This document shows, one piece after another, positions 1 through 12,422 of a stretch of DNA of 64,000 nt (its first letter is position 1; the number at the start of each line of letters is the position of its first letter). Location: positions 176,482,017 through 176,546,016 of the forward strand of contig NC_061513.1 in NCBI RefSeq assembly GCF_022539505.1, read 5' to 3'. The position numbers and the translations under genes are program-made. This DNA comes from Lolium rigidum. Its lineage: Eukaryota; Streptophyta; Magnoliopsida; Poales; Poaceae. Below the pieces are notes generated by a model. That model searched no databases, was not told the DNA's origin, and worked only from the letters and a program-made list of their open reading frames with translations.

Positions 1-1722
1 CGTGTGAGGAAGTGACGAATTGTGAAGATTTTTGGAAGACAAGATGAAGGTTCATGTGAACAAGGAAGTAAAATTGTGGGAAGCAACCACAATACTCTAA
101 AGGAAGGACCAATCAAACTCACTTTTATCCTTAATTAAGGAGTACTTCAACATGGAAGTACCATGAAAGTGAGAAAAATAGTGAATATGGAGCAGTAGAA
201 GTAGAGCCGTATTCATTATGGAAGAAGGGAATGCAAGTGAAGTCACTTACAATACTATTTTCATAGTGTCAACAAGTGGTCTTCTTGCAAAACAAACCCT
301 GGAAGAAGGAAAATAGACAAGTGAAGTCATAGCTGGTATAATAAGACCGCAGCTGATATAGGATAATCATGAAGAGAAAGTATGTGAAGTGAGGTATATT
401 TTAACTAAAACTATGAAAGTAGCCACAGCTGGTAGATAGATATGGACTAGACCCATAGCATAGCCATAGTTGGTATCCAATAAGCCACATCTGGTGCTAG
501 ATAGTCTGCAGCTGGTAACAAATAGTCCACAGCTTAATCGTTCTTTCACTCTAAAAGAAAGAGGGATTCCACAGCTGATATTCCGTAGCTAGTATTCCAC
601 AGCTGGTATTCCGTAGCAGGTAAACATTTAGTCGGGAGATTCACATCGGATACCCACAACTGTGTGGATACACCGCAAAGAATTCTTCGTAAGACTTTAG
701 AAAGGTACAAAATATAAACCAGACTTAAACCAACTACCTAACCTTGGAGTTTAATGATTAAAATAAAGGAAGTTTGAAGATCATTAGTAAACTCCAAGGA
801 GGAGAGGAAGGCTGAAGGAGAAGTATTAAGATATAATATTTGGATAAAGATGGACCAAGAAGAAGGTCTGAACTGAGAGGAAGTCCGATCTTATTTTTAT
901 AAGGTTGTTGGGAAGTACCCATATAATAGTACTCTCAGGAGGATGTCAGACCAGAAGCCAAGGTTCATATCTCGAGGAAGTAAGGGTTAGACCTTAACTT
1001 GAGTGGGTAATTGTAATTACTCGGAACCAAGAGAACTCAAGTAAGTCCCAGATAATGAAGTTGGATGAAGAAGTTATCGGAGGACAATCAAAGCCTAAAA
1101 AGATACTATACAAAGGACTCTGACCCTACTAAGACATAAGCCTGTTAAAAAGATTCCTTTCATGGAACCTAAAGAAACCAAAGGGAAGATAATTAGTATA
1201 AACTAGAAGCCATGATTGGATGGACTAAATGAGTCTAATCCATTCGTAGGACTAAACCACCAGGACCATGCCTATTGTAAATACCTTACCAAGTACCATT
1301 ACTTTCGTTATGGTAGTAAGGGAAAAACAATACCTTACTTTAAACAAATCCTTTAGACTTAAGGTTTGGGCACCGCAGCTGGATTACCGCAGCTGGTAGA
1401 ACCAAGCTTTGAGTACCCAAATAGGAAGATGTCACCACAACCATTAGTAAAGTCCATTAGCATAAGAAGATGTCCTAATCCAAGAATTTTTGGAGAGTAA
1501 GCCTATAAGCTTAGAGTGCTGAAAGAAATCATAGAATTAAAGAAAGTATCAGTGCCAGACATCAGAAGACTTCAGGAAGGATCTGGACAAGGGATATATC
1601 CAATTATATCTAGTGTGATCACCATGGAGTTGAAGGATGGTGATCTGTTCAAGACATTTCAACACTCCGAAACATGAGAGCGTTCGAACTTCGGGACGAA
1701 GTTCAGTTTAAGGGGGAGAGGC
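1..1722 (+). mobile_element. Degenerate 3' internal end of a Ty3/gypsy element
   Basis: There is no convincing reading frame here. The last bases (about 1710-1722) are a purine tract ending directly at a TG dinucleotide that opens the LTR. Just upstream, 1691-1704 carries the TCGGGACGAAGTTC wording that commonly follows the integrase stop in plant gypsy elements (family knowledge). I read the stretch as the untranslated region between a lost pol gene and the 3' LTR, plus strand. Its only internal structure is a loose series of CAGCTG-centred repeats, listed separately. Confidence 0.6.
325..625 (+). repeat. Loose array of CAGCTGGTA motifs
   Basis: About ten variants of (C)CACAGCTGGTAT occur in 300 bp, for example near 349, 424, 485, 508, 569, 585, 599 and 613. 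The last four are about 15 bp apart and share the tail TATTCC. Two more copies lie at about 1375-1400. The core CAGCTG is a palindrome. The repeats are too diverged to be a young microsatellite. Confidence 0.6.
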
Positions 1723-2597
1723 TGTAATATCCCAGGTTTAGAGGCAATAAAATGAGAGAACACCAAAGTGTGCATTGCATTCATGCATAGAAAATCCGGG
1801 GAATTTTCGCGCTTCAAATAAAACTTACCACGATAATCGAAGTTTCACTTGACTTGCTGGAATTGAAGTAGATCATCAAGTCAAGCGCTGTAAACTTCAC
1901 TCGTGATCTTTGCTAAAACCTTATTTTGGGTAGAGATGATTTGATCTATGTATTAGATCAAATGGAATTAGATTTACAACAACACATTCTTTAATAATCA
2001 AAACCTAACTTATTAACACTTGAAAGTTAGCAACTACCTTTGTGTGTAAATTAATTCACTTATAAATAAGTTAAACCACAGTGGTCCAAAGTGCATAAAA
2101 GCCACACATTCTCATTTAAATCATAACTTATTAAGTATATGGAATATCATAAAACTAAATCCATTTACATTACGAATTATAGTTCAAACTATTTGAATAA
2201 AATTAACTATGAGTACTTTGAAACTCATATGATCATGCCTTGGTGCAATCAAACAAAAACTATCCAAATTTGAGGAATAACCTTCAACTTCCACCTTTTC
2301 ACCAATATTATAATATAAATCCAATCAAATATAATATAGTGACTCATCAACAATAATAAAACTATCCACAAGATATTTAGTAGCAAATGCCACTTGGCTA
2401 TCCAAAAATAAATCATATGAGAGGATAATGATCTTGCCACATGGGATGAAAATATCTACATGACTTGCTTTCCAAGCTTTGCCACCTCATGCTCAAAGGA
2501 TTGCTATGGATGAGGGCATGACAACTAAGCACCTTACTCATCAAACCAAAACAAGAGTCACCACCTATGTGTCATGATACTAGAGCTTACCCAAGCC

Positions 2598-2606
2598 TAT
2601 AAATAG
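2598..2606 (+). promoter_or_regulatory. TATA box of the long LTR, first module
   Basis: TATAAATAG on the plus strand, 875 bp into the LTR. A 28-codon frame begins at 2698 (ATG), ends at 2784 and lies about 90 bp downstream. Whether it is translated is unknown. Confidence 0.5.
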
Positions 2607-4369
2607 AGCCACACCCTTCATCCATTTGATCCTCAAGTACCATCATACATGGGAACAAACACATAGAGCCACTCCATGTGAATTAGCTAGAATCAAGATG
2701 AAGAAGTTAGGAGGTGGAGGCATACCACAAGATGCAGGTTTATCAGATTTCCTGAAGAACAAGCTACATAAGATTGCAAGGTAGAATTCCTAGGCAAACC
2801 ATATATTTAGAGGATCATATCATCATCTCTTGAGTAGGATCTTAGGATATTCCAAGACATTGAGAAGTGAGAGAAGTTATAATACTAATCATAGCCATGT
2901 TCATACAAGAATACTAGAGTAGTACTAATCTTAGTTGTTCAAGTCAATATTTAATCTTGGAGGTGAGAACCCTATTCCAATAACAATACCTTAGAAAACC
3001 AATTCCATAATCATCACAACTTAGTATTAATTATAAACCCTAAGGATCTAGGATGAGTGTGATGAGAGGAATAATAAGGAGGGATTAGTGAGGAATGAGT
3101 GGATCTTGTCTAATGCATGATCATAACTTGTAGATATAGATGATAAGTTAAATCCATATGATTGATAGATATCATCTACCACATAAAATAATAAGTATAT
3201 CACTAGTAGTTAACCCCAGACCAAACCTCATGCCTTGTATGGAGGAGTAACCCTAGCCAATTTAGCATAACCTAGCTTATGCTTATATTCTAATCCTAGT
3301 TGTGTATCACCTTGGTAATCACTACTAAAATCCTAGACCACATTTAAATACCAATCCAAGTATCCCTTTGGATTATAAGTAGAACCCCTGCCATGCCTCA
3401 TGCCTATTTATACTTAAATTAGTGAAGCATTATCAAAACCCTAAACCTCTTCACATAGGATCCAATCCACCTAAAATATTGTTCCCTAACTTATGTATCA
3501 TAGATCACAAGTACACATCCAAGCTAGAAGTGCTAAGCAAGAATTATAATCATAAAGTTATCCAACCATTTTCTTAAACCCTAGAAATAATCACTCACAT
3601 AAAATCATGAACCAATCCCATTTCCTTTACCATTTGTTAAACCCTAGCCTTAACTAAATTATATGTGAGTAATCATTATGGTTAAGCAATATAAAAATAT
3701 AACATATTCACCATGCACATGTTCTAAATTTTTCAAATCATTTAAACAGAAATGGTTCCTAAATTATAAAAGAATGGAGATCAATATCTTAACCATTTCC
3801 ATTTTAATTAAACCTCACAAAGTGTCACTCTAATCAAAATACAATATGTGTTTAAACAACAAAACCATGCAGTAAGCATGATTATCAAGTTATCTTGATA
3901 CTCAAATAATTTAGGACCTGCAAAAACAAACATAAATCAATTTGAATTCAAATATTAAATACAAACCAGAATATAAAAACAGAAAATAGAAAAGAAAACA
4001 GAAAAATAGAGAGAGAGAGAGGAGCTTACCTGGCAGGCCATCGCAGCCCAGTAGCAGTCCACGTCGAAGCCCACAAGCAGTCCAGCCCAAGGCCAGATAC
4101 CGTTTCGGTTGCGTCAAAAATCGTGCGAAGCAAGACGTTCCTTTCTTCTTCTTCCCGGCGTCGACAGGCGCGGCATCGCCAGTAGACGTCGAGCTCGTCG
4201 TCGATAAGCTTGCCCGGACGCGGCAGAAGGTTCCAGAACTTCGCCCTAATCGTTTCGCGTCCGAGCCTATCCACGGGCGAAAAGATCTTCGCCAAACCAA
4301 AGCTTCCAGAGACCGCCACCTCTCCACCATTGCCGTCGTCGTGTCGAGGCCTCAGAGCTCCCCTCGGCC

Positions 4370-4379
4370 TATAAATAGG
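4370..4379 (+). promoter_or_regulatory. TATA box of the long LTR, second module
   Basis: TATAAATAGG on the plus strand, at the start of a GC-rich block that runs to about 5050. It is followed by a CT-rich leader typical of plant 5' untranslated regions. It lies 1.77 kb from the first TATA box, so this LTR has two promoter-like modules. Confidence 0.5.
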
Positions 4380-7300
4380 GGGGAAAGCACCGCCGAGCAC
4401 TTCTTGATCTCATCCACCCCTCCAGATCTTCTCTATCCCTCTCAATCTTCCACAATCATCCGCAGCACCTCGTCGGAGTTCATGATGTTGCCATCGATTG
4501 AGGTCATCCTGGAGGCCATGGCGCAGCTCATTCAACGCGCTTGATCTCGTAGAGCATCTGGGAGCAAGCACGCATCAAGAGGAGCTCGGAGCCAGAAGAA
4601 TTTCACCGTTCCCTTCCCTCGGGTTTGCCGGAAATCATCAATCGCCGTCGTCTCCGTCGACCATCGCCGGAGCCGACCACACCTTGAGCTTCATGGTGAG
4701 CTTCCGCGTCTGTAGAGCATACTCTCGCTTCCTAGCCCCGTCTCTAGCTCGATTTCAATATCTCGCCGGAGTAAACCGCCGCGGAAGGAGGTCGCCGGCA
4801 TAGCTCCGGTGATCCCCTGAGTAGGGCGACCACACCATCGTGTTCGAGAGATCGAGTCGAGTCAGAAACCATCAGTAGTCCGTCCTGGGAGGCCCTGTAG
4901 CGTAGCGCCGCCGTGAATTGGTCGCCGGCGTTTAGCCGCCGGCAACGCCAACGTGTCGTGTGGGGCCACTGGTCGTTGTTGACTGGTCGTTGCCATCGTG
5001 GCAGCTGACCCAGTCAACGACCCCACATGTCAGTCTCTGCGGGTAGAAGTGAATCGGTATGTTTAGCCTTTTTGCTTTATTTCAAATTCCAGTAAAATCA
5101 CTGAAACTTTGCAAAATCATAGAAATTTCATTTCAACTCAGAAAATTATGAATAATATATCAAAATGCTCACAAAAATAAAATCTATTCAAATAAAATAT
5201 AAAACAAAAATGTGTGACAAAATAAAAATCCATTTATTTTTAACCTTATTAATTATGCCATTTCATTTATTTACAATACAATTTTAATTCAATAATTAGT
5301 GAAGTTTAAAATTTAAAATTCAACTATTCAAGTAACTAAATAAAATGTTAAGATTAATTTTCTTTATCATATTTGCATTAACTTAATTATTAGTGGTAAT
5401 TCATAAACTCTAATTAGCAAATTACCATTTTCTATTTTCTTTAAATAAGTAATAACTCAAGAAAATATTATAAGCCAATATTATTTTGGTAAATCAAAAC
5501 CTATTTACTTAAACATCTTTAGTTAACAAGTTACTTATTTTAAACCCTAATAACAATTATTAAACCCCGATTCTAAATTAAACCTAAATAAGAATTACCT
5601 AATTATTAATTCTTGTGGAAAATTAATAAAATGTTAAACCATTACTAATTTTGATTCAAAGTAATTAGTGACCACATTTCAATTGTCAATTATTAGTTCA
5701 AGTATTGTATCAATGTAGAAACCCTAGTTTCAATTTAGTGAGACTTGGATCCCATTATTTTATGTGATCATTTGAAAATGCTTTAACCCTAAAACCCTAG
5801 TTATGTGTTACATGTGATCATGTGAAATTCACCTTACATAGAGAACCTTACTATGTGACCAACAAATACAAGTCATGATCCACCAACATAGAACCAATTC
5901 ACATGAGATTATCATTTCATGTTCCAATTCTTAATTAAAACCTATATGATCCACTAGTGCCACCTAAATATAAACCCTAGCTTGTTACCACATGTTAGCA
6001 CCATTGATCATCAATCCTATATACCACACCATTAGGATCAACCTCAACCATCAAACCCTAGTAGAACTATAATGATGAACCTTAATACCAACCTTGTGTA
6101 GCAATTCACATCACATGCTCCTATTCAACTAAACCCTACTTAAGAAATGATAAGTCACTTAACTTAGAACCATTAGAGATTATTTAGTAAAGCAATTGTG
6201 AAGCCATCGTAAACCCTAATAGCTAATTTATAAAACCATCTTGATAACCATCCTTTGATATGATGCTTAGAAGAAACCATAGCAATAAACCTGCCAATAC
6301 TTGTTATATAGAAACCCATTCTATTTAAGAACCCAACTAGTTCCTATTAGAGAACTAAATGAATCCAATAGTAAACCATAGAAGCCATAGTTCTTATTTG
6401 AAATACTCATTATTTCTTAATTAACATGTTCTTCAAAAGTTATTCTTTTGAAGTATAGTATAAGTAATCATCAACCATGTTCTGTAGAACTTAAAAATTG
6501 ACAACTGTTCTTTACATATTATTCCACCACTATTCTTTATGTGTATGATTGTTATGATGTCTTATATCACTTGATTATGATGCTAATATAACCAAACCCT
6601 AATAAGAACCTTGTTTGAGAATCATTCTAAAAGTGCAACCAACCGTAAAGAAATCTTTACAACTCATCATCCTAAATCATCGAGGTTAGGTTACGCTCGG
6701 GACGGTTGCATCTCATATTATGCATTATAGCATCTTTGCCAGTTCTTTAAACATTGTCCTTACCGGACGATGATGGTATTTCAGCATTTGGAGTTATCAC
6801 GTATCGAAGCTTTTGCCTCGCATAATCTTGCGATCAAGAAAGGCAAGTTCATCGCTTGCTCATGTCATTTGATTATTTGTATCAAACTATATGCAAAGTA
6901 CTATACTTATCACTCATGCATTGAAAAGCAAAGTATTATTTTACAATTATGAATATGACTATGTGGTGGGCAATGGAACCATGGTATGTGTTGATATGGT
7001 GGAGGTTCCATTGCAATGGGTTATATCACCCTAGGATTAATTACCAATGCCGTCCAATGATTCTAGCGCCGTACAAACCGCGTTGACCATGAGATCTATA
7101 ATGGCTCTGGGGAAGCCAGCCGTATCTTTTCCCTTCGCACGCCAACGGATCGGAGAGACGGTGGGGTGCCGGAGGCACCGCCGCAATAGGTTGGGAAATC
7201 CTTTTAAATCCCCATCCATTGGTGATGTTAATCTCTTCCGATCTATGAAGGATTGTCCGGAGTACACCATGAGTAAAGCCGTATTATCGGGGGAAGTCTA

Positions 7301-8003
7301 CCGGAGGTGTAGGGTCGGACAAAAGGGTGGGTTTGCGAGCCGTGAGAAGGCGGTGTGGGCTTGGATCTTACACCTGGCCTCACACCAAAGGAAGTGTGGA
7401 CGGGAAAGCTTGCACCTGGTTGGCAACAAGGATAAGGTCTCTTATGGGAAAAGTAACGCACCTCCGCAGAGGATATCGAATTGTGATCGTCACTCCTCGT
7501 TCCGGAAGGGAACTGCGAACGCGGCAGAAAGGAACTCCACGAAGTTCTGGTCAACCTCGTGAAGACCGACGGGCATAGTTTTCGGAATAAAATAAACCTT
7601 TTGAAGAAATGTTTATGAAAACTTGCATTGGCCTATGACTTTCTCGGTCTATAGCTGTAGCTAGTGCATGAAACACATATTTCCTAATATGAACTTGCTC
7701 GAGTACGCTCGTACTCATTCTATCTCGTTTGAACCCCCTTCTTAGAGCAAGGCACCGAAGGAGAAACTACCGTGGAACTCGAAGACAAAGGAGTCAACCG
7801 CAACGAGATGAAGAATCCAATCAAAGAAGTCAATGGAGTCAACTTCTGCATCAGCCTATAATGGAAACCTAGACTAGTAATAGAAGGGAACCTTTCCCTA
7901 ATCATAGCACCTAAGTAGCTAGATTTCTATAGCAAGCCAAGTAGCTCTTGAACTTGAGTTAGCAATAAGATAGATTACGAGTCGTTCTTCTCGGAGCTTT
8001 ATT

Positions 8004-8103
8004 NNNNNNNNNNNNNNNNNNNNNNNNNNNNNNNNNNNNNNNNNNNNNNNNNNNNNNNNNNNNNNNNNNNNNNNNNNNNNNNNNNNNNNNNNNNNNNNNN
8101 NNN
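8004..8103. other. Assembly gap of exactly 100 N
   Basis: One hundred N characters, a conventional placeholder for a gap of unknown size. The sequence on the two sides (a gypsy LTR and an RT/RNase H fragment) need not be adjacent in the genome. Confidence 0.95.
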
Positions 8104-8970
8104 CGATTCATCTCTAACCCGTCGTGACGAATCGAGCCGTTTATGGCGCCGGTGAAGATTAAATCGATGACGAGTTTCACCGGGAGGCAGAACAGCAGAC
8201 AGGCGTTTGACGAGATTAAGCGGTATCCGACAACGCCGCTCGTGCTAGTTCCACCCCAACAAGACAGGCCGTTCTATATCTACTTGTCGCGAGCCGACAC
8301 GTCCATCGCTTCGGTGGTGGTGCAACTCTATGAGGGCGTTGAAAAGGTCATTTTCTACCTCAGCAGAAGGATGTTGGACGCGGAGACAAGGTATCCTGAG
8401 GTCGAGAAGCTTTGCCTTTGCCCGTTCTTCACCTGCACCAAGCTTCATCACATCCTTTTGACGGCAGAGATCATCGTCATATGCAAGTCAGACGTTGTCA
8501 AACACATGCTGTCGGCCCCTGTTTTGAAAGGCCGGCTTGGTAAGTGGATGTTTGCATTGACGGAGTTCGATCTTCGGTATCAGCCCGCGAAAGCGGTCAA
8601 GGGACAAGCGTTGGCCGATCTTATAGCTGAACGGATTAATACTAATATAGCAGCACTATCCGTACGTGCGTGGGCTATGTTCTTCGATGGATCGGCTTGT
8701 GACGATGGTTGTGGCATCGGCATTCTCGCTCGTGTCGCCTCGGGGGCAACATATTCTTTCGCCATCGAGCTATCTACCCCTTGCACCAACAATGTTGCTG
8801 AGTATGAGGCAGAGGCGCAAGGGAATGGAGCTGCTTTTGGAAGCCGGGCGAGGCAAGTGGAGCTTTTTGGAGACTCGAAGTTGGTGATCTCTCAACTCAC
8901 GGACGAATACAAGTGCGAGAGTGAGTCACTTTTTCCGTATTGGGTGGAGTGTCGCGAGCTGATGACACAT
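8104..8970 (+). pseudogene. Gypsy (Tat-like) RT-end/RNase H fragment
   Basis: The plus strand encodes the end of a reverse transcriptase and its RNase H (signature around VFYLSRRMLDAETRYPEVEK-like residues), then a second RNase H-like domain starting at FFDGSACDDGCGIGI. Paired RNase H domains of this kind are known from Tat-clade gypsy polyproteins. The fragment starts at the gap and is cut at 8970 by the chromovirus LTR. The frame stays open, but two stretches (about 8170-8205 and 8810-8860) read as unrelated residues and then return to the expected frame, so each holds a pair of compensating indels. The continuation is not found beyond 20893. Confidence 0.75.
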
Positions 8971-11900
8971 TGTGAGAACCGGAACTTAACATTCCGACCC
9001 CCCTGTGTTACTCGTCAATCCAGGATTAACTTGACGACACAGCGAAATAAATATCATTGCAGAACGTGCAAAAAGTAATTATTACAAAGTTGGAGCCACA
9101 AAATGTAATGTCTTGTGACATTTATTACAACCAGAAAACACAGCGGATAATAAAATGCGAAGTAACTCCATCTCAGCCACAGGCAGTCGATGTAGTTCAC
9201 GAGGCCTCACTCCTCAGCGTCGTCGTAGTTGCCATAGTCTTCACCATCTTCATAGTACTCTGAATATCAACAAAAGTTTTGCCATGAGTACATTTCGTAC
9301 TCAACATGCCCCCTCGTGCAAACCTACTAAATCTACATGAGGCTTCAAAGAAAGGCTGTATGGTTCTTTTGCAGAAAAGCCAGTTTTATTTGCAATACAA
9401 CACTAGATTTGATAAAAGCAGTTTTAGACGAAAACATGTTTTATATTCAGTGTAATATTTCTCATAAATGTGACTGTCCACGACAACTCACATATATCAT
9501 AGGATTCAGATTCCAAGGAAAGGATGGAGGCAAGAGGGAAATAGCAAAACAGGTTCCTGTATGTCAAGAAGGATTCATGTGTCGTCCATGACCGTGGACA
9601 CGACTATTCGAATAGGTTTAACTCTGCAGAGGTGGTACACTTTCACCACATGTCACAATCTCGCCTTGTTGCAACCAGCCGTCGCTAGCATAGCAATAGG
9701 GAGTTTGTGACGAGGTCTTTTAGCTAGATCCCCCAAAGATGTGACATGCCCACCGGGTATGGCGCACGGAACTGAGAGTACGTCCCCAAACCGGTCCCCC
9801 CATCTGTGCCGAAGGTTCCCCGTAGGCGGACACCTCATCGGCGGTACGGCGACATCGACACCTAAGGCTGACTAACATACTCAACCAAGCCAGTGCCCAT
9901 ATAGCATGTGGTTGTACGGTTGTCACAATCTTCAAATCCAAGACTTGTTAGGATCCTTATGCGGCACGGACGACGGATTGCACCCTCCAACAAATGAAGG
10001 GCAACCAATCGCTCCTTCAACAACTGATCCAGCTGTCGCCCGCGCCATGTTTAGATGGTAAGTTTCACCCAGAGTAGCATAGAGTAGAGGGAACAACAAT
10101 GGCTAACTAGCCCAGCTCAACGAGCTCAACAATGTTCAAAGGGGTATTTTGACCCGCAGGTCGATCAATTCCTCCGGAGAGGCAACATGAAGTTTCCTAA
10201 AGATTATTTAGCATGGCTAAGCATTCTACTCTATCAGGATTATATATAATCACTACTCAGGGTATCAAGTAAAAGGCGACAAGCAGATCAAGTTGATGTG
10301 TCAATCGACACGCTAGCTACTGGAATAAAATAGCATATATTTGTAAAACATAAAATAACATGCAAGTTGTAAAACTGGGATAAATATGATGAGAGGGCAT
10401 GCCTTCGTTGTCGTCGAAAAACCCTCCTTCGTAGTCTTGGTTCGACCCGTTTCCGTCACTCCCTACTCGTCATAACGATGAACCACAATAAATACCAACT
10501 TTCAGTAAACACCAATAAAATCCAAACAGAAAGATCCAAATAAATAGTGTGTATCGGTCGTTCGGCATACATAGAGCGAGTATAAGAAAAAGACCATAAC
10601 GACTCGAATAGGATTTGGGTTAACTACCGCACAACGCATGGTAATCGCTCTATACTAGGTAACCAAATATTTTAGAAAACATATATTTAGCCAACATATG
10701 TAACCGGCATAATTTTTAGTATGCAGTGCACAAACAAAATATAATAGCTAGATATATACACGTGAAGAGTAATCTAAGATTATAATATATTACACGTGCA
10801 ACAATGATCAACAACTAAGTTTTAACTATATGCACAAGTAAGGTAATAGCAACATCTAACATGTTTATTCTTAACCAAAGACTTTCATGTGAAAATAGTC
10901 TACCTGTTGAGCAACAAGCAATAGGCTAGATCATATGATTAACCTAGTCTGTGAGCATGATGGAAAACAACCCGAGTTTCAACTTTACAACAACCTGCCA
11001 CACTCTACTTAATCAGCTCTAAGAAAGATACATTTAAAGTAATAGTGTAAAGGTAGCAATTAGCCTACAACTAATCATGTGTAAATAAGTGTCAAACAAT
11101 ACAGAACATACATCATATAGTTCTATTAAATAAATCTACAAATAAGCACATGTATCAATGTATAAGCTAACATCAACTTGGTAATCATTTGGTGCGGGTA
11201 TAGCTAGCAGCAGTACTGTTACGCCATATGCAACTATACTACATGCAGTTACTATGCTTAGTGATGCAACGAGTTAACTCAATCTTTCAAAAACAGTTTG
11301 ATCAACATTGGATAAGAGTAAACTCAGATCGCTGCTAGTTTCTCCAAGTCATGTAGAACATTTTCTAAGATGGGCTCAAGATCAGCAAACGTGCTTTAGG
11401 CGGCCTAACCTGACCATGCCACTAGATGACATTCGGTTCACCGGCGACTCGACAAACTGTAAAACTAAGACTGGAAACCATGTCTAGGAGGTAGGCATAT
11501 AGATGTGTAGCGCGTGTGTGCAAGGATTTCTACTGGTTCTCACCGAGCGCGACGCAGTTCGTGGTTGAAGTCGGTGGCCAGAGTTGACGTTGGTGCCGAG
11601 GGTGACGCGGTTGAGCAGAGATTCGTCCTTCTGGTTCCGTGGATGAACTCCCCTCGTCCCGGTGATCCTCCTGGCGCAGCAGCTCCGCCTCTAGTGCCCT
11701 GAATCGCCGGGAACGTGAGCGGCGTTCGGCGGCGGCCACGCGGAGCTTCGCGAGATTAGATCGATCTGAGCCTCTAGGGTTTTTGGTGGCGGCGTGGGGT
11801 GGAAAAGGAGGCGCAGGAGGGTCGTCCTGGGGCTTTTATATGCAGCTGAGAGAGGCGGTATTGTCCCAGGAGAATCGGAACAATCGTTTGGAGATGCAGC

Positions 11901-12380
11901 AGCGCTACGCGTGAACAGCACGGACTCCTTCGCGCGGGCGTGCGTCGAAGCTGGGCTGCGGCCTGCGACTAGTGCATGGATGCGATGCTGCAGCTAGGCC
12001 TAACAAAGCAAAGCCCGGCTACTACTATGGTTATGCATCGGTGGCTAAAAAGAGCAAGATAAGATAACAGAGTGTATGTACGTGTACGTACGGAGAAAAG
12101 AAGTAGGACATGAATAGCACGATATGCAGTGCATGCATGTAGCATGTGCATGCATCAATGTGCATTTAGCGAAAAAATCAACTGAAGATTCAAACTGGCA
12201 AAATGAAGCTCAGATTCAAATATAACTTCAAGACAAAATAATCTCGTGGCTTCAAATAGAAAATCAATTCAAAAGAATCAATCTTAAGAACTCCAAATAA
12301 AATATTTCTTTATTTTATTTTGCTGCAATGTCCGTTACTAAAAAAAAATTTAACTCCCAAAAAAAAAAACGGATGTTACA
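8971..12380 (-). repeat. 3' LTR of the chromovirus (left copy)
   Basis: 3,410 bp. It reads TGTGAGAACC...GGATGTTACA on the plus strand, so the element's own strand opens with TGTAACATCC. It matches 17495-20893 end to end. The first 1.5 kb is nearly identical to the right copy, while 10500-11400 is strongly diverged with many indels. Confidence 0.92.
11833..11840 (-). promoter_or_regulatory. TATA box of left chromovirus LTR
   Basis: TATAAAAG on the minus strand, preceded by GCATA. The same box lies at the equivalent place in the right LTR. Confidence 0.6.
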
Positions 12381-12400
12381 ATTCTACCCCCCTTACAAGG
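12381..12400 (-). other. Polypurine tract of the chromovirus
   Basis: On the minus strand AAGGGGGGTAGAAT lies immediately before the TGTAACATCC LTR start. This is the usual plus-strand priming site of LTR elements. Confidence 0.85.
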
Positions 12401-12422
12401 AATCTCGACCCCGAGATTCGAC

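Larger units (their letters stand above)
1723..8003 (+). repeat. Very long gypsy 3' LTR (cut by assembly gap)
   Basis: The LTR opens with TGTAATATCCCAGG directly after the purine tract and shows no clear end before the N gap, so it is at least 6.28 kb unless undetected nested insertions inflate it. Triticeae families with LTRs of about 5 kb are known (Sukkula-type, from general knowledge), but I cannot assign the family. It contains two TATA-box promoters, one GC-rich kilobase (about 4020-5050), and a long AT-rich part carrying many AAACCCTA teloboxes. Reading frames inside it, such as those at 4026-4400 and 7047-7562, resemble no protein I know and overlap frames on the other strand, so I do not call them genes. 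Confidence 0.6.

Noticed and set aside
4026..4400. Arginine-rich minus-strand frame
   Set aside because: GC-rich LTR promoter region; open length is explained by composition, and a plus-strand TATA box and leader overlap it.
7047..7562. 171-codon plus-strand frame with overlapping frames in other registers
   Set aside because: It lies inside the long LTR, resembles nothing known, and competing frames of similar length exist on the other strand.
9556..9840. Small frames within the chromovirus LTRs, repeated at 18080-18470
   Set aside because: They occur twice only because the LTR occurs twice, differ in frame between the copies, and match no protein.
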